From Desulfobacterales bacterium (lineage in GTDB: Bacteria > Desulfobacterota > Desulfobacteria > Desulfobacterales > JALSRD01), in NCBI GenBank assembly GCA_026984935.1, contig JALSRD010000063.1:1-52094 (forward strand): a stretch of 52,094 nt of DNA, written 5' to 3'. The notes under the pieces are model-generated. The model searched no databases. It was given only the letters and a program-made list of their open reading frames with translations, and had not been told where the DNA came from. The position numbers and the translations under genes are program-made. Of the stretch, positions 9,458 to 18,317 are shown piece by piece. The first letter of the stretch is position 1; each line of letters begins with the position of its first letter.

Positions 9458-10770
9458 TGATTGGCGGATTCCAGAACGTCTTCAAGATCCCCGAGCTGAA
9501 AAAGCGCATCCTTTTCACCATCGGGTTGCTGGCCGTATACCGCGTGGGGGTGCATGTGCCGACACCCGGTATTGACGCGGTGGCGCTGGCCTCTTTTTTT
9601 GCGCGCGCCCAGGGGACGTTGCTGGGGCTGTTCGACATGTTTTCCGGCGGCGCTCTGACGCGCCTGTCCGTTTTTGCACTGGGCATCATGCCGTACATCA
9701 GTGCGTCGATCATTTTGCAACTGCTCACCGTGGTGGTTCCGCATCTGGAACGGCTGTCCAAGGAGGGGGAAGAGGGCCACAAGAAGATTACGCAGTACAC
9801 TCGCTACGGCACCGTGCTTTTAAGTGTCATCCAGAGTTTCGGCATCAGCGTCGGGCTGGAGAGCATGACGTCTCCGGGCGGCGCGGCGGTGGTCCTGCAT
9901 CCGGGATGGTCTTTCCGGCTGATGACCGTGATCACGCTGACGGCCGGGACATCGTTTATCATGTGGCTCGGCGAACAGATCACCGAGCGCGGCATTGGAA
10001 ACGGGATTTCGCTGATCATCTTTGCGGGCATCGTTGCCCGTATGCCCTCGGCCATCGGCAATACCTTTCGCCTGATATCCACCGGCGAGATGGGGATCTT
10101 CGCCATTTTGATCATGATCGTGCTGATGATCAGTGTGGTGGCCTTCATCATTTACGTGGAGCAGGGCCAACGGCGCATTCCGGTGCAGTATGCCAAACGG
10201 GTGATCGGGCGCAAGATGTACGGCGGCCAGAGCACCCATCTCCCGCTCAGAATCAATACTTCCGGCGTGATTCCGCCCATTTTTGCATCCTCGATCATCA
10301 TGTTTCCCGCCACCATCGCGAGTTTTATGAAGGTCCCCTGGATGCAGTCGGTGGCATCGGCCATGCGACCGGGAAACGCCGCCTACGAGTTGCTGTACGT
10401 CGGGTTTATTTTCTTTTTCTGCTATTTTTACACGGCCGTGACGTTTAACCCGGTGGACGTGGCGGATAATATGAAAAAGAACGGCGGCTACATTCCCGGC
10501 ATCCGGCCCGGGAAACGGACGTCGGATTACATTGACAAGGTGCTGACGCGCATCACCCTGGGCGGCGCCATTTACGTCTCGGCCGTCTGTGTCTTGCCGT
10601 CCATCCTGATTACGAAGTTCAACGTGCCTTTTTATTTCGGCGGCACGGCGTTGTTGATTGTCGTGCAAGTGGCCATGGACACCATTGCACAGATGGAATC
10701 GCACATGATCAGCCGCCACTACGAAGGGTTTCTGAAAAAGGGCGGCGGCGGCCGTAAAAGCCCTTTTTAA
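9457..10770 (+). CDS. secY: Preprotein translocase subunit SecY
   Basis: A 437-residue, ten-helix SecY, the channel of the Sec translocon in the inner membrane. Motifs include the plug-region [20 protein letters not shown], the second cytoplasmic loop, [14 protein letters not shown] in loop C4, and [18 protein letters not shown] near the C5 loop that binds SecA and ribosomes. It overlaps the L15 stop by one base. In many bacteria adk and/or map follow; here infA comes next after 30 nt. Confidence 0.98.
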   Translation: MIGGFQNVFKIPELKKRILFTIGLLAVYRVGVHVPTPGIDAVALASFFARAQGTLLGLFDMFSGGALTRLSVFALGIMPYISASIILQLLTVVVPHLERLSKEGEEGHKKITQYTRYGTVLLSVIQSFGISVGLESMTSPGGAAVVLHPGWSFRLMTVITLTAGTSFIMWLGEQITERGIGNGISLIIFAGIVARMPSAIGNTFRLISTGEMGIFAILIMIVLMISVVAFIIYVEQGQRRIPVQYAKRVIGRKMYGGQSTHLPLRINTSGVIPPIFASSIIMFPATIASFMKVPWMQSVASAMRPGNAAYELLYVGFIFFFCYFYTAVTFNPVDVADNMKKNGGYIPGIRPGKRTSDYIDKVLTRITLGGAIYVSAVCVLPSILITKFNVPFYFGGTALLIVVQVAMDTIAQMESHMISRHYEGFLKKGGGGRKSPF

Positions 10771-10800
10771 CGCCTCGAGCAACATACGGGAGTCAGACTC

Positions 10801-11019
10801 ATGGCAAAGGAAGAGGCCATCAAGGTTGAGGGGATTGTGCTGGAAACGCTGCCCAATGCCATGTTCAAGGTCGAGCTGGAAAACAAGCATCAGGTATTGG
10901 CGCACATTTCCGGTAAAATGCGCATGCATTTTATCAAGATTCTGCCCGGTGACCGGGTGACCGTCGAATTGTCACCCTATGACCTTTCCCGGGGGCGCAT
11001 TACCTATCGTTCGAAGTAA
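10801..11019 (+). CDS. infA: Translation initiation factor IF-1
   Basis: A 72-residue OB-fold IF-1 beginning [22 protein letters not shown] and containing [28 protein letters not shown]. It occupies the 30S A site during initiation. The length is the exact family norm. It lies between secY and rpmJ. Confidence 0.97.
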   Translation: MAKEEAIKVEGIVLETLPNAMFKVELENKHQVLAHISGKMRMHFIKILPGDRVTVELSPYDLSRGRITYRSK

Positions 11020-11099
11020 CGTGTGTCCGGCCGGCCGGACATCTTTGCCCGCAAGACCGGCCGGGTGCAATGACTGTGCAGTCAGGGAGAATGGATTCG

Positions 11100-11213
11100 A
11101 TGAAAGTCCGCGCATCGGTTAAAAAGATTTGTAACAAATGCAAAATCGTCCGCAGAAAAGGGGTTGTCCGAGTCATCTGTGAAAACAAGCGGCACAAGCA
11201 GCGTCAAGGATAG
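11100..11213 (+). CDS. rpmJ: 50S ribosomal protein L36 (zinc form)
   Basis: A 37-residue protein starting [14 protein letters not shown]. Ligands Cys11, Cys14, Cys27 and His32 form the zinc knuckle of the C+ form of L36. The ATG at 11100 has a GGGAGAATGG purine stretch upstream. The stop TAG is followed at once by the AGGAGG that serves rpsM. Confidence 0.95.
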   Translation: MKVRASVKKICNKCKIVRRKGVVRVICENKRHKQRQG

Positions 11214-11225
11214 AGGAGGCGAACT

Positions 11226-11609
11226 TTGGCAAGAATTGCAGGAGTAGATCTGCCCAAGCGCAAGCGGATTGAGGTGGGGCTGACCTATATATATGGCATC
11301 GGTCGCACCACTTCCAGGAAGATACTCGCAGAGGCGAACATCGACCCGGAAACCAAAACTGACGATTTGTCGGAATCCGAAATCAACAGTATCCGCAAGC
11401 TGATCGACACGCGATACAAAGTGGAGGGCGAGCTGCGGACTGAAGTGTCCATGAATATCAAGCGGTTGATGGATCTGGGCGCCTACCGCGGACTTCGTCA
11501 TCGCAAATCACTCCCGGTACGGGGGCAGCGCACCAGCACCAATGCGCGCACGCGCAAAGGCCCGCGACGGTCGGCCGTAAAGAAAAAGGGCGCCGCCAGA
11601 AAGAAATAA
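11226..11609 (+). CDS. rpsM: 30S ribosomal protein S13
   Basis: A 127-residue S13 beginning [26 protein letters not shown] with a helix-two-turn-helix element and the basic tail [18 protein letters not shown]13 bridges to the large subunit and contacts P-site tRNA. The start is TTG at 11226, behind GAGGAGG. It opens the alpha segment of the operon. Confidence 0.97.
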   Translation: MARIAGVDLPKRKRIEVGLTYIYGIGRTTSRKILAEANIDPETKTDDLSESEINSIRKLIDTRYKVEGELRTEVSMNIKRLMDLGAYRGLRHRKSLPVRGQRTSTNARTRKGPRRSAVKKKGAARKK

Positions 11610-11633
11610 ACAACAGAGCATAGGGGCAGTCTC

Positions 11634-12020
11634 ATGGCAAAGAGAACGCGTGCCAAGAAAAAGGAAAAAAAGAATATCCCCAGTGGGGTAGTTCATATTC
11701 AGTCAACCTTCAACAACACCATCGTGACGATTACCGATGCCGGCGGCAACGTGGTCGCTTGGTCCAGCGCCGGGATGCAGGGGTTCAAGGGCTCGCGCAA
11801 GAGTACCCCTTTCGCCGCTCAGCTGGCCGCCGAAGATGCCGCCAAAAAAGCGATGGAACACGGGATGCGCAATGTGGAAGTTTACGTCAAGGGCCCGGGT
11901 GCCGGCAGGGAATCTGCCTTGAGATCGCTGCAGGCCGCCGGATTCAATATTCTGATGATCAAGGATGTGACTCCGGTGCCGCACAACGGCTGCCGACCCC
12001 CCAAACGGCGCCGGGTGTAA
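11634..12020 (+). CDS. rpsK: 30S ribosomal protein S11
   Basis: A 128-residue S11 on the 30S platform with [16 protein letters not shown], the [17 protein letters not shown] block and the C-terminal [18 protein letters not shown]. Length and ends are standard. Unlike its neighbours it is followed by a long gap of 332 nt before rpsD. Confidence 0.97.
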   Translation: MAKRTRAKKKEKKNIPSGVVHIQSTFNNTIVTITDAGGNVVAWSSAGMQGFKGSRKSTPFAAQLAAEDAAKKAMEHGMRNVEVYVKGPGAGRESALRSLQAAGFNILMIKDVTPVPHNGCRPPKRRRV

Positions 12021-12352
12021 TGCCCGTTGACGCCCGGTTGAAGCTGATTCGAACGGGCTCGTCCGTGGGGTGCCGCAGGAGTGTCAAGGGGCCGCAGGGC
12101 AGCGCACTTTTACCTGCGGACGGCGGGGCGCAAGAATCCCCCGGGAGTATGATTTCTTAGTGGCCAGATTCGGAAATACGGTGAGGCACCGAAGCTGTCA
12201 GGGCGGCCGTCGTGCGGCAAGGGGCGCAAAATTCGGCGTAGCGGAAACATGCCGTGGTTTGCGCACCGCAGCCAGGCGGGATGCGTTGAGGGATGAACGC
12301 CATCGTATTGATGGATCGGACCACTTGGCAAGCCACAGGTAAGGAGGAAACT
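12021..12352 (+). other. 332-nt non-coding gap between rpsK and rpsD
   Basis: This stretch sits inside an otherwise compact operon. A frame is open from about 12070 to 12342, but it has no ribosome binding site and its arginine-rich translation resembles no family I recognise. No U-tract terminator or clear promoter is visible. Around 12160-12185 the text TGGCCAGAT, followed by a VARFxxxV-like reading, echoes the start of rpsD (12353-12380). It may be an S4-responsive mRNA leader or just decayed sequence; both are inference. Confidence 0.4.
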
Positions 12353-12982
12353 TTGGCCAGATATACAGGTTCGGTATGTCGGCTGTGCCGACGTGAAAAC
12401 TTAAAGCTGTTTCTGAAGGGAGACCGCTGCTACTCTGATAAATGTGCTTTCGACCGCCGCGGCTTTCCCCCTGGAGACCACGGGCAGCGACGGGGGAGAA
12501 AACCCTCGGACTACGGGATTCAGCTGCGTGAAAAGCAAAAGGTCAAGCGCATGTACGGTCTGACGGAGAAACAGTTCCGCCTTTTTTTCGACAAGGCCAA
12601 CCGCCAGCAGGGAATCACCGGCACCAATCTGCTGGTGATGCTCGAACGGCGCCTGGACAACGTGGTGTACCGTATGGGGTTTGTAAATTCCCGCACCCAG
12701 GGGCGGCATTTTGTACGCCATAACCACTTCCGGGTCAACGGGAAGAAAGTCAACATCCCGTCTTTTCTGGTGAAAACGGGGGACGTTGTTGAAGTCCATG
12801 AAAAGAGCCGCAGCATCCAGTCCATTGCCGATTCCCTGGATGCCGTTGTGCGCCGTGGTGTGCCGCAGTGGCTCGACCTGGACAAAGAAAACTTCAAGGG
12901 TATCGTCAAGGGCATGCCGGTGCGTGAAGATCTGACCATGCCGATTCAGGAACAGCTGATCGTTGAACTTTATACCAAATAG
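12353..12982 (+). CDS. rpsD: 30S ribosomal protein S4 (zinc form)
   Basis: A 209-residue S4, a primary 16S rRNA binder and, in several bacteria, a translational repressor. The N-terminus [15 protein letters not shown] carries Cys9, Cys12, Cys26 and Cys31, the four-cysteine zinc site. The S4 RNA-binding domain follows ([14 protein letters not shown]). The start is TTG at 12353 after AAGGAGG; an in-frame ATG at 12293 would add 20 residues unlike any S4. Confidence 0.97.
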   Translation: MARYTGSVCRLCRRENLKLFLKGDRCYSDKCAFDRRGFPPGDHGQRRGRKPSDYGIQLREKQKVKRMYGLTEKQFRLFFDKANRQQGITGTNLLVMLERRLDNVVYRMGFVNSRTQGRHFVRHNHFRVNGKKVNIPSFLVKTGDVVEVHEKSRSIQSIADSLDAVVRRGVPQWLDLDKENFKGIVKGMPVREDLTMPIQEQLIVELYTK

Positions 12983-13023
12983 GATGTATTCGAAAGAATC
13001 CATCAGGATTTGGAGACTACGCT

Positions 13024-14058
13024 ATGTCATCGAATGAAATCATGTACATGAACTGGCAGGATATGATCCGGCCGGAAAAAGTCGAAGTGACCGGCACGTC
13101 TTCCTATGGCAAGTTTGTATGCGAACCTCTGGAGAGGGGGTTCGGTATCACCATCGGCAATGCGCTGCGGCGCATTATCCTGTCTTCGTTGTATGGTGCG
13201 GCCATCGTATCGGTTAAATTCGATGATGTGATGCACGAGTTTACGACCATCGACGGTGTCCTCGAGGATGTTTCCGAAATCATACTGAACCTAAAGGAAG
13301 TGCGCTTCAAGCTGGCCGATGCTGAGCCGCGGACCATCCGCATAGAAGCCACCGGCGAGGGAGAAGTCAAGGCAGGGGATATTCTCAGCCCGGACGGCGG
13401 TTGTGAAGTCCTCAATCCGGAGCAGCACATTGCGACGCTTTCCGAGGGCGCCAAACTCGGTGCTACCATGACTGTCAAACTCGGCAAGGGATATGCTCTG
13501 GCGGAAGCCAACAAGGACCCGGATGCTTCTGTCGGCACCATCCCCACGGATGCCGTCTTCACGCCCATCCAGCGCGTGGTTTATGTCGTTGGTAATGCGC
13601 GTGTCGGACAGCGCACGGACTATGACAAGCTGACGCTGGAGGTATGGACGGACGGCTCCATCCTGCCGGCGGACGCCGTTGCCTATGCCGCCAAAATTCT
13701 CAAGGACCAGATGTCCATCTTCATCAATTTCGATGAGGATTCCGTGCCCGAACCTGAAAAAGCCGTTGAAGAAGAACTCCAGCCGGTGATCAACGAAAAT
13801 CTTTACCGGGGTGTGGATGAGCTGGAGCTGTCGGTGCGCAGTGCCAACTGCCTGAAAAACGCCAATATCAACAAGCTCTATCAGCTGGTAAGCAAAACCG
13901 AACAGGAGATGCTCAAAACCAAGAACTTCGGCCGCAAGTCACTCAATGAGATCAAGGAAGTACTGGCCGAACTCGACCTTTCGCTGGGCATGAAACTCGA
14001 CGGCTTTGTACCTCCCGAGGAGGAAGAGGCCGCAAAAGGAGAACAGGACGTCCGATGA
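13024..14058 (+). CDS. rpoA: DNA-directed RNA polymerase subunit alpha
   Basis: A 344-residue alpha subunit. The N-terminal dimerisation domain has [22 protein letters not shown]-like sequence (here RIILSSLYG), and the C-terminal domain (about residues 260-325) has the [16 protein letters not shown] and [12 protein letters not shown] motifs that bind UP elements and activators. It ends in a short acidic tail. The stop overlaps the rplQ start (ATGA). Confidence 0.98.
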   Translation: MSSNEIMYMNWQDMIRPEKVEVTGTSSYGKFVCEPLERGFGITIGNALRRIILSSLYGAAIVSVKFDDVMHEFTTIDGVLEDVSEIILNLKEVRFKLADAEPRTIRIEATGEGEVKAGDILSPDGGCEVLNPEQHIATLSEGAKLGATMTVKLGKGYALAEANKDPDASVGTIPTDAVFTPIQRVVYVVGNARVGQRTDYDKLTLEVWTDGSILPADAVAYAAKILKDQMSIFINFDEDSVPEPEKAVEEELQPVINENLYRGVDELELSVRSANCLKNANINKLYQLVSKTEQEMLKTKNFGRKSLNEIKEVLAELDLSLGMKLDGFVPPEEEEAAKGEQDVR

Positions 14059-14717
14059 GACATCGCAAAGCCGGGGTAAAACTGAACCGAACTGCAAGTC
14101 ACCGTAGCGCCATGTTCCGCAACATGGTGACTTCCCTGTTGAAGCATGAACGCATTCAAACCACTCACGCCAAGGCCAAGGAAGTCCGCCGCTGGGCGGA
14201 CCATATTATCACCTTGGCCAAGCGCGGCGACCTGCATGCCAGGCGGCAGGCGCTTTCCATCCTGCGCGAAAAAGATGTCGTCTACAAAATATTTGATACG
14301 GCCGGCGAACGCTTTGGCGCTTTGAACGGCGGCTATACGCGCGTGATCAGAATCGGCCGACGGCCGGGTGATGCCGCGCCGATCTCCATCGTTGAACTGG
14401 TCGGTCCGCACGAAGGTAAAAAGGGCAGGCGTGTGAAAAAGAAGAAAAAGCGTGCCGCAGAGCCCCAGGCGAGCGCCGTGCCTGCAACGGCTGTCGCCGG
14501 GGAGGAACTGGCTGCCGAAGCAGGCGTCCCGGCGGAGCACGCGGAAACCCCGGATGAGCCGGCGCAAAAATCGCCGTCCGCCGCAGCGGCCGAAGACGGA
14601 CCGGCGGCGGCCCCGACGGATGACCCGTCGGACGGCACACCCGACCCTGTGTCGGGCGCCGATGAATCCCCTGCCGCTGTTGACGCTACAGGCGAAAAAC
14701 CGCATACCGAAAAATAA
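14055..14717 (+). CDS. rplQ: 50S ribosomal protein L17 with long C-terminal extension
   Basis: Residues 1 to about 118 are a normal L17 ([58 protein letters not shown]). After a lysine cluster ([10 protein letters not shown]) the protein continues for roughly 100 residues of Ala, Pro, Glu and Asp, a low-complexity and probably disordered tail. Usual L17 length is 115-130, so 220 is unusual. The reading frame through the tail is unbroken and ends 36 nt before a terminator, so it is unlikely to be a sequencing error. Confidence 0.95.
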   Translation: MRHRKAGVKLNRTASHRSAMFRNMVTSLLKHERIQTTHAKAKEVRRWADHIITLAKRGDLHARRQALSILREKDVVYKIFDTAGERFGALNGGYTRVIRIGRRPGDAAPISIVELVGPHEGKKGRRVKKKKKRAAEPQASAVPATAVAGEELAAEAGVPAEHAETPDEPAQKSPSAAAAEDGPAAAPTDDPSDGTPDPVSGADESPAAVDATGEKPHTEK

Positions 14718-14752
14718 CCTTCTGCCATTGGACATGCGTTTTTGATGTACGG

Positions 14753-14784
14753 GCCCCGTCTCGCCGCGACGGGGCTTTTTTTTT
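14753..14784 (+). terminator. Intrinsic terminator of the ribosomal operon
   Basis: An 8-bp perfect stem, GCCCCGTC pairing with GACGGGGC, closes a 7-nt loop and is followed by nine consecutive T. It begins 36 nt after rplQ and is the clear end of the S10-spc-alpha transcript. Confidence 0.93.
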
Positions 14785-14856
14785 CGTTTCATGGCACCCT
14801 CAGCCGCCTTGGGCCGAAAGCCTGCCGCCCGGCTTCCGCGTCGGTGCATTTTATGC

Positions 14857-14929
14857 TTGACAAAAAATGAGATAGCTGCAATGTAGCTTATAAATCCTCT
14901 TTGACAACTGAACGGGGTTTATTTTATAG
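14857..14929 (+). promoter_or_regulatory. Promoter region of the TRAP transporter operon
   Basis: The best sigma70 match is TTGACA at 14901-14906, a 17-nt spacer, and TTATAG at 14924-14929. A second TTGACA lies upstream at 14857-14862, followed 18 nt later by ATGTAG, a weak -10 or a regulator site. The element ATGTAG also recurs in the tandem repeats at 18170-18202. The leader to dctP is about 50 nt and ends in AAAGGAGG. Confidence 0.7.
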
Positions 14930-14987
14930 CTTCGGTTATGGCCCGCGGCGATTGTCCGATAACTTGTGCAACTGAAAGGAGGAGCAG

Positions 14988-16073
14988 ATGAACGTGAAGC
15001 GAATGTCGATTCTGGCGGTGTTTTGTATTGGGATTCTGGGTCTGCTGGTCGGCCCGGCGCTGGCCAGGAAAGCGCCCTCGTTGGCCAAATGGAAAGCCAG
15101 TTTCGATCCCTCCGGTGCCAAGTACCGCTGCATCGTATCCAACGTGTCCCATCCCGTCATCAAAGGCGTTTACGCCGGATTTGCCATTCGGGACGAACTG
15201 TGGAAACGCTCCAAGGGCCAGATCTACCTGGACTACAAGCCCTTTTCCATGCTGGGCGGTGAGGTCGAGGTCCTCAACCAGCTGCAGATGGGCGCCATCC
15301 AGGGCATGGGGGTCAGTTCGGTGGCCGCCACCAACCTGGGCCCGCGGTTCGGTCTGATCAACCTGCCTTTCCTGGTGAACTCATTTGAAAAACTCGACAA
15401 GTTCGTGGCCAGCGGAAAACTCTTCGACCACTTCATGATGGCCATGGACCACCAGGGCATCATGGGGCTGGACATCACCGGCTACGGCAACTACGGCTGG
15501 GCGACCACCAAACCGGTGCACTCCATCGCCGATGCCAAGAAGATCAAATTCCGCATCGCCGAAGCCGCCGTCAACCGTCTCAATTACAAGAACTGGGGGC
15601 TCAATGCCGTGGTCATGCCCTGGCCGGATGTGCCCGTGGCCCTGAAACAGGGGGTTATCGAGGGTCTCGACCATACGCCCATGGTCTGCAACATCACCAA
15701 GAAGTTTGAGGTCTGCAAGTACTACACCTATGTGAACTACGCCCAGGGCCTTTTCATATGGATATTCAACAAGGCCTGGTTCAACACCCTGCCGCCGGAC
15801 CTGCAGAAGACTTTCAAGGAAGTCGTCCACGATGTCTGCGCCAAGATCCGCAAGCAGACCAAGCAGCAGGAACTGGACCAGATCGCCGATGCCCAGAAAA
15901 AGGGCATCAAATTCTTCAAGCTCTCCAAAAAGGACCTGGATACCCTGCGCCGGGAAGGCGACAAGACCCACAAGGCCTTTGCCGCCGAGATCAACAAACT
16001 CTACCCCGGTGATACCTACCGCCCCAAAAACTACTTGAAGGAAGTTGAAGATTACATGGGCTACAAGCCGTAA
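14988..16073 (+). CDS. TRAP transporter substrate-binding protein, DctP family
   Basis: A 361-residue periplasmic solute-binding protein. Residues 1-27 form a Sec signal peptide (basic MNVKR, hydrophobic core, cleavage near ALA-RK). The mature part has the DctP fold, including GEVEVLNQLQMGAIQGMG and a KFRI segment whose Arg189 matches the arginine that binds the substrate carboxylate in this family. It follows its promoter directly and is separated from the permease genes by a hairpin, which would favour excess binding protein. The substrate is an organic acid of unknown identity; the neighbours suggest one degraded through CoA esters. Confidence 0.93.
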   Translation: MNVKRMSILAVFCIGILGLLVGPALARKAPSLAKWKASFDPSGAKYRCIVSNVSHPVIKGVYAGFAIRDELWKRSKGQIYLDYKPFSMLGGEVEVLNQLQMGAIQGMGVSSVAATNLGPRFGLINLPFLVNSFEKLDKFVASGKLFDHFMMAMDHQGIMGLDITGYGNYGWATTKPVHSIADAKKIKFRIAEAAVNRLNYKNWGLNAVVMPWPDVPVALKQGVIEGLDHTPMVCNITKKFEVCKYYTYVNYAQGLFIWIFNKAWFNTLPPDLQKTFKEVVHDVCAKIRKQTKQQELDQIADAQKKGIKFFKLSKKDLDTLRREGDKTHKAFAAEINKLYPGDTYRPKNYLKEVEDYMGYKP

Positions 16074-16095
16074 CACCGGTGACCGGGGAGTACCA

Positions 16096-16125
16096 AGAGG
16101 GCTTGGCGGACCAAGCCCTCTTTGT
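16096..16125 (+). terminator. Intercistronic hairpin between dctP and dctQ
   Basis: A perfect 11-bp inverted repeat (AGAGGGCTTGG / CCAAGCCCTCT) with a CGGA loop, followed by only two T before TTGTC becomes mixed. The U tract is short, so it is more likely a partial terminator or mRNA-stabilising structure that raises dctP expression above the permease than an operon end. Confidence 0.65.
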
Positions 16126-16154
16126 CTACCCGTCAACGCTTAAAGAGGTAGCGT

Positions 16155-16658
16155 ATGATCGGCAAGGTGTTTAACGTTATCGACAAGATATTCGGTTTTT
16201 TTGAAGAGTGGACCCTGTTTGTCACGACCTTTGTGGCCATGATCGCCCTGTTTATCGAGGTCGTTTTGCGTTACGGCTTCAATCATTCGCTGCCCTGGTC
16301 CGAAGAACTGGTGCGCGAGGTCATCATCTACACCACCTTGATCGGCTGCAGCGCGGCCATCAGGAACCGGTCCATGATCAAGATCGATGCACTGGTGCAA
16401 CTGGTGCCGCGCCTGAAGACGCCGCTGAATATTTTCAGCGACTTCGTCACCTTGATTTTTTCCGCCATGATGATGTACTACGGCTGGCTGATGGCCGCCC
16501 TGCAGGTGACGACCCATCAGAAGACCATCATCCTGCGTATTCCACTGGTTTACCTGTACGCTATCCTGCCGCTCATGGGGGTGATGATGTTTATCCGCAC
16601 GCTGCAGGTCATGTACCTGGACTATGTGGAACTGAAAGCTTCCAAACAGAAAGTCTAG
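16155..16658 (+). CDS. TRAP transporter small permease subunit, DctQ family
   Basis: A 167-residue inner-membrane protein with four predicted helices. Helix 1 is at about residues 17-40 and is followed by LRYGFNHSLPWSEELVR, the typical DctQ motif. Further family features are the RNRSMIKIDALV segment and the last helix near residues 133-155. DctQ forms the scaffold beside DctM. It lies between dctP and dctM in the conventional order. Confidence 0.92.
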   Translation: MIGKVFNVIDKIFGFFEEWTLFVTTFVAMIALFIEVVLRYGFNHSLPWSEELVREVIIYTTLIGCSAAIRNRSMIKIDALVQLVPRLKTPLNIFSDFVTLIFSAMMMYYGWLMAALQVTTHQKTIILRIPLVYLYAILPLMGVMMFIRTLQVMYLDYVELKASKQKV

Positions 16659-16680
16659 ATTCTTTTCGGAGAGTGCACGC

Positions 16681-17973
16681 ATGGAGTGGAGCCACCTGAT
16701 TGTCTTGCTGATCCTGCTGGGGACCATGGCCGCTTACGTTCCGGTTTTCATGTGTCTTTTTTTTACGGCGGTACTGAGCTTCATTTTTTTTACGCATCTG
16801 CCGCTGCTGTTGCTCACCCAGACCCTGTTCCGCAGTCTGGACAAGTTCGCACTGGTGGTGGTCCTGTTTTTCATTTTGTGCGGCAACATCATGACGGCCG
16901 GCTCCATCGTCGAAAAGTTGATCAAGGTAGCCAACGCCCTGGTCAGCTGGCTGCCCGGCGGCCTGGGCATGGCCGGCGTGATCGCCTGCGGCCTGTTCGG
17001 CGCCATATCCGGGTCCACGGTGGCCACGGTGGTGGCCCTGGGCGGCTTCATGATACCGGCGCTGATCGAAAACGGCTACCAGGAGAAGTACACCCTGGGG
17101 CTGATGACCACGTCGCCCAACCTGGGGGTCATTATCCCCCCCAGCATCAGCATGATCCTCTACTCGATGATCAGCAACGTTTCGCTGGAGGGCCTCTTCC
17201 TGACCGGTTTCATCCCCGGTGTACTGATTATCCTGGGGGTCTGCCTGTACACCTTTTTCTTTTACCGCAAGAGCACGGCGATCGTGCGCAAGCCGGTGCC
17301 GCGCCCCGGGGAGGTTCTGGGAATTCTGAAAGAGGGCTTCTGGTCGCTGATGCTGCCGGTCATCATCTTCGGCGGTATTTTCTCGGGTGCCTTTACCGCC
17401 AACGAGGCCGCCGTGGTGGCCTGCGTGTACGCTTTTATCGTGGAGCTTTTCATCCACAAATCCATGAAGCTGTCCGATGTCAAAAAAGTCACGGTCAGTT
17501 CGGCGGTGACGTCGGCCACGCTGCTGATCATCGTCTCCGGGGCGACTTGTTTCGGCCGCTACCTGACGCTGGCGAACATCCCCAACCAGGTGACCGAGGC
17601 GGTTTTGTCCAGCATTCACTCGCCCATACTCTTTCTGTTGGCCATGAACATGCTTTTGCTGGTGGTGGGGATGTTCATGGATATCATCTCGGCCACCCTG
17701 ATTTTAGGACCCGTCTTTCTGCCCATGCTCAACGCCTTCGGCATCGATCCCATGCATTTCGGGCTGATCATGACGGTCAACCTGGCCATCGGCTACTGTA
17801 CGCCGCCCATGGGCGTCAGTTTGTATATTACCGGTGCCATCGCCGACCGTGACCTCATTTATGTGTCCAAGTCCGTGCTGCCCTTCCTGGCCATTCAGCT
17901 GGCCGTTTTGATGATGATGACCTACATGCCCAATGTGGTGCTCTGGCTTCCCAGGCTGCTCGGTTTCGAATAG
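16681..17973 (+). CDS. TRAP transporter large permease subunit, DctM family
   Basis: A 430-residue membrane protein with about twelve hydrophobic segments, the sodium-coupled transport subunit of the TRAP system. Characteristic stretches are LVSWLPGGLGMAGVIACGLFGAISGSTVA, the TSPNLGVIIPPSISMILY motif and LAIGYCTPPMGVSLY near the C-terminus. Length is normal. It follows dctQ by 22 nt, and no strong terminator separates it from the next gene 344 nt downstream. Confidence 0.94.
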   Translation: MEWSHLIVLLILLGTMAAYVPVFMCLFFTAVLSFIFFTHLPLLLLTQTLFRSLDKFALVVVLFFILCGNIMTAGSIVEKLIKVANALVSWLPGGLGMAGVIACGLFGAISGSTVATVVALGGFMIPALIENGYQEKYTLGLMTTSPNLGVIIPPSISMILYSMISNVSLEGLFLTGFIPGVLIILGVCLYTFFFYRKSTAIVRKPVPRPGEVLGILKEGFWSLMLPVIIFGGIFSGAFTANEAAVVACVYAFIVELFIHKSMKLSDVKKVTVSSAVTSATLLIIVSGATCFGRYLTLANIPNQVTEAVLSSIHSPILFLLAMNMLLLVVGMFMDIISATLILGPVFLPMLNAFGIDPMHFGLIMTVNLAIGYCTPPMGVSLYITGAIADRDLIYVSKSVLPFLAIQLAVLMMMTYMPNVVLWLPRLLGFE

Positions 17974-18317
17974 CTGCCCCGGGGACCTTATGGGCGGTGA
18001 CCGCGACATCTGCGATACGGGCGGTGTTGCCGCATAACACTGCGAATTCGCACACCCTCTGCCTGTTTTTGCCTGCCGTCCCGCCTGCTTTGGGTTCGGA
18101 GCGGCGGGCTGAAGCGGGTATCCGGAGACCCTGCCGCAAAAATATTTCTTGACATTTTCAGACCGTTCTATGTAGTTAAAATGTAGTTAAAATGTATCTA
18201 AATAATGCTTTGGACAGACTTTCTGCGCCTGCGTGCAGGGGGGCGTCCGGCGAGCCCGCGGGCGGCTGAAATGCGCAATCGGCGGCTGGCGGAAAGACAG
18301 GCCCATGGGGGGGCATT
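17974..18317 (+). other. 344-nt intergenic region upstream of the ACT-domain gene
   Basis: No gene is visible. The first half is plain GC-rich spacer. At 18149-18154 there is a clear TTGACA box, followed by an AT-rich island made of three tandem 11-bp units (18170-18202). The remaining leader to the ACT-domain gene is GC-rich and ends in a G-run that can act as ribosome binding site. Confidence 0.6.
18170..18202 (+). repeat. Three tandem 11-bp repeats, probable operator
   Basis: ATGTAGTTAAA occurs twice without a gap and is followed by a third copy, ATGTATCTAAA, with two substitutions. The 11-bp period is close to one helical turn, so each unit faces the same side of the DNA. The array begins 16 nt after a TTGACA box and overlaps where the -10 element should lie, a place suited to a repressor or activator. 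No ideal -10 hexamer is visible at 17-nt spacing. Confidence 0.7.

Noticed and set aside
12070-12342. Open frame of 90 codons in the rpsK-rpsD gap
   Set aside because: No ribosome binding site, arginine-rich composition from GC-rich DNA, and no family resemblance. Treated as non-coding leader.
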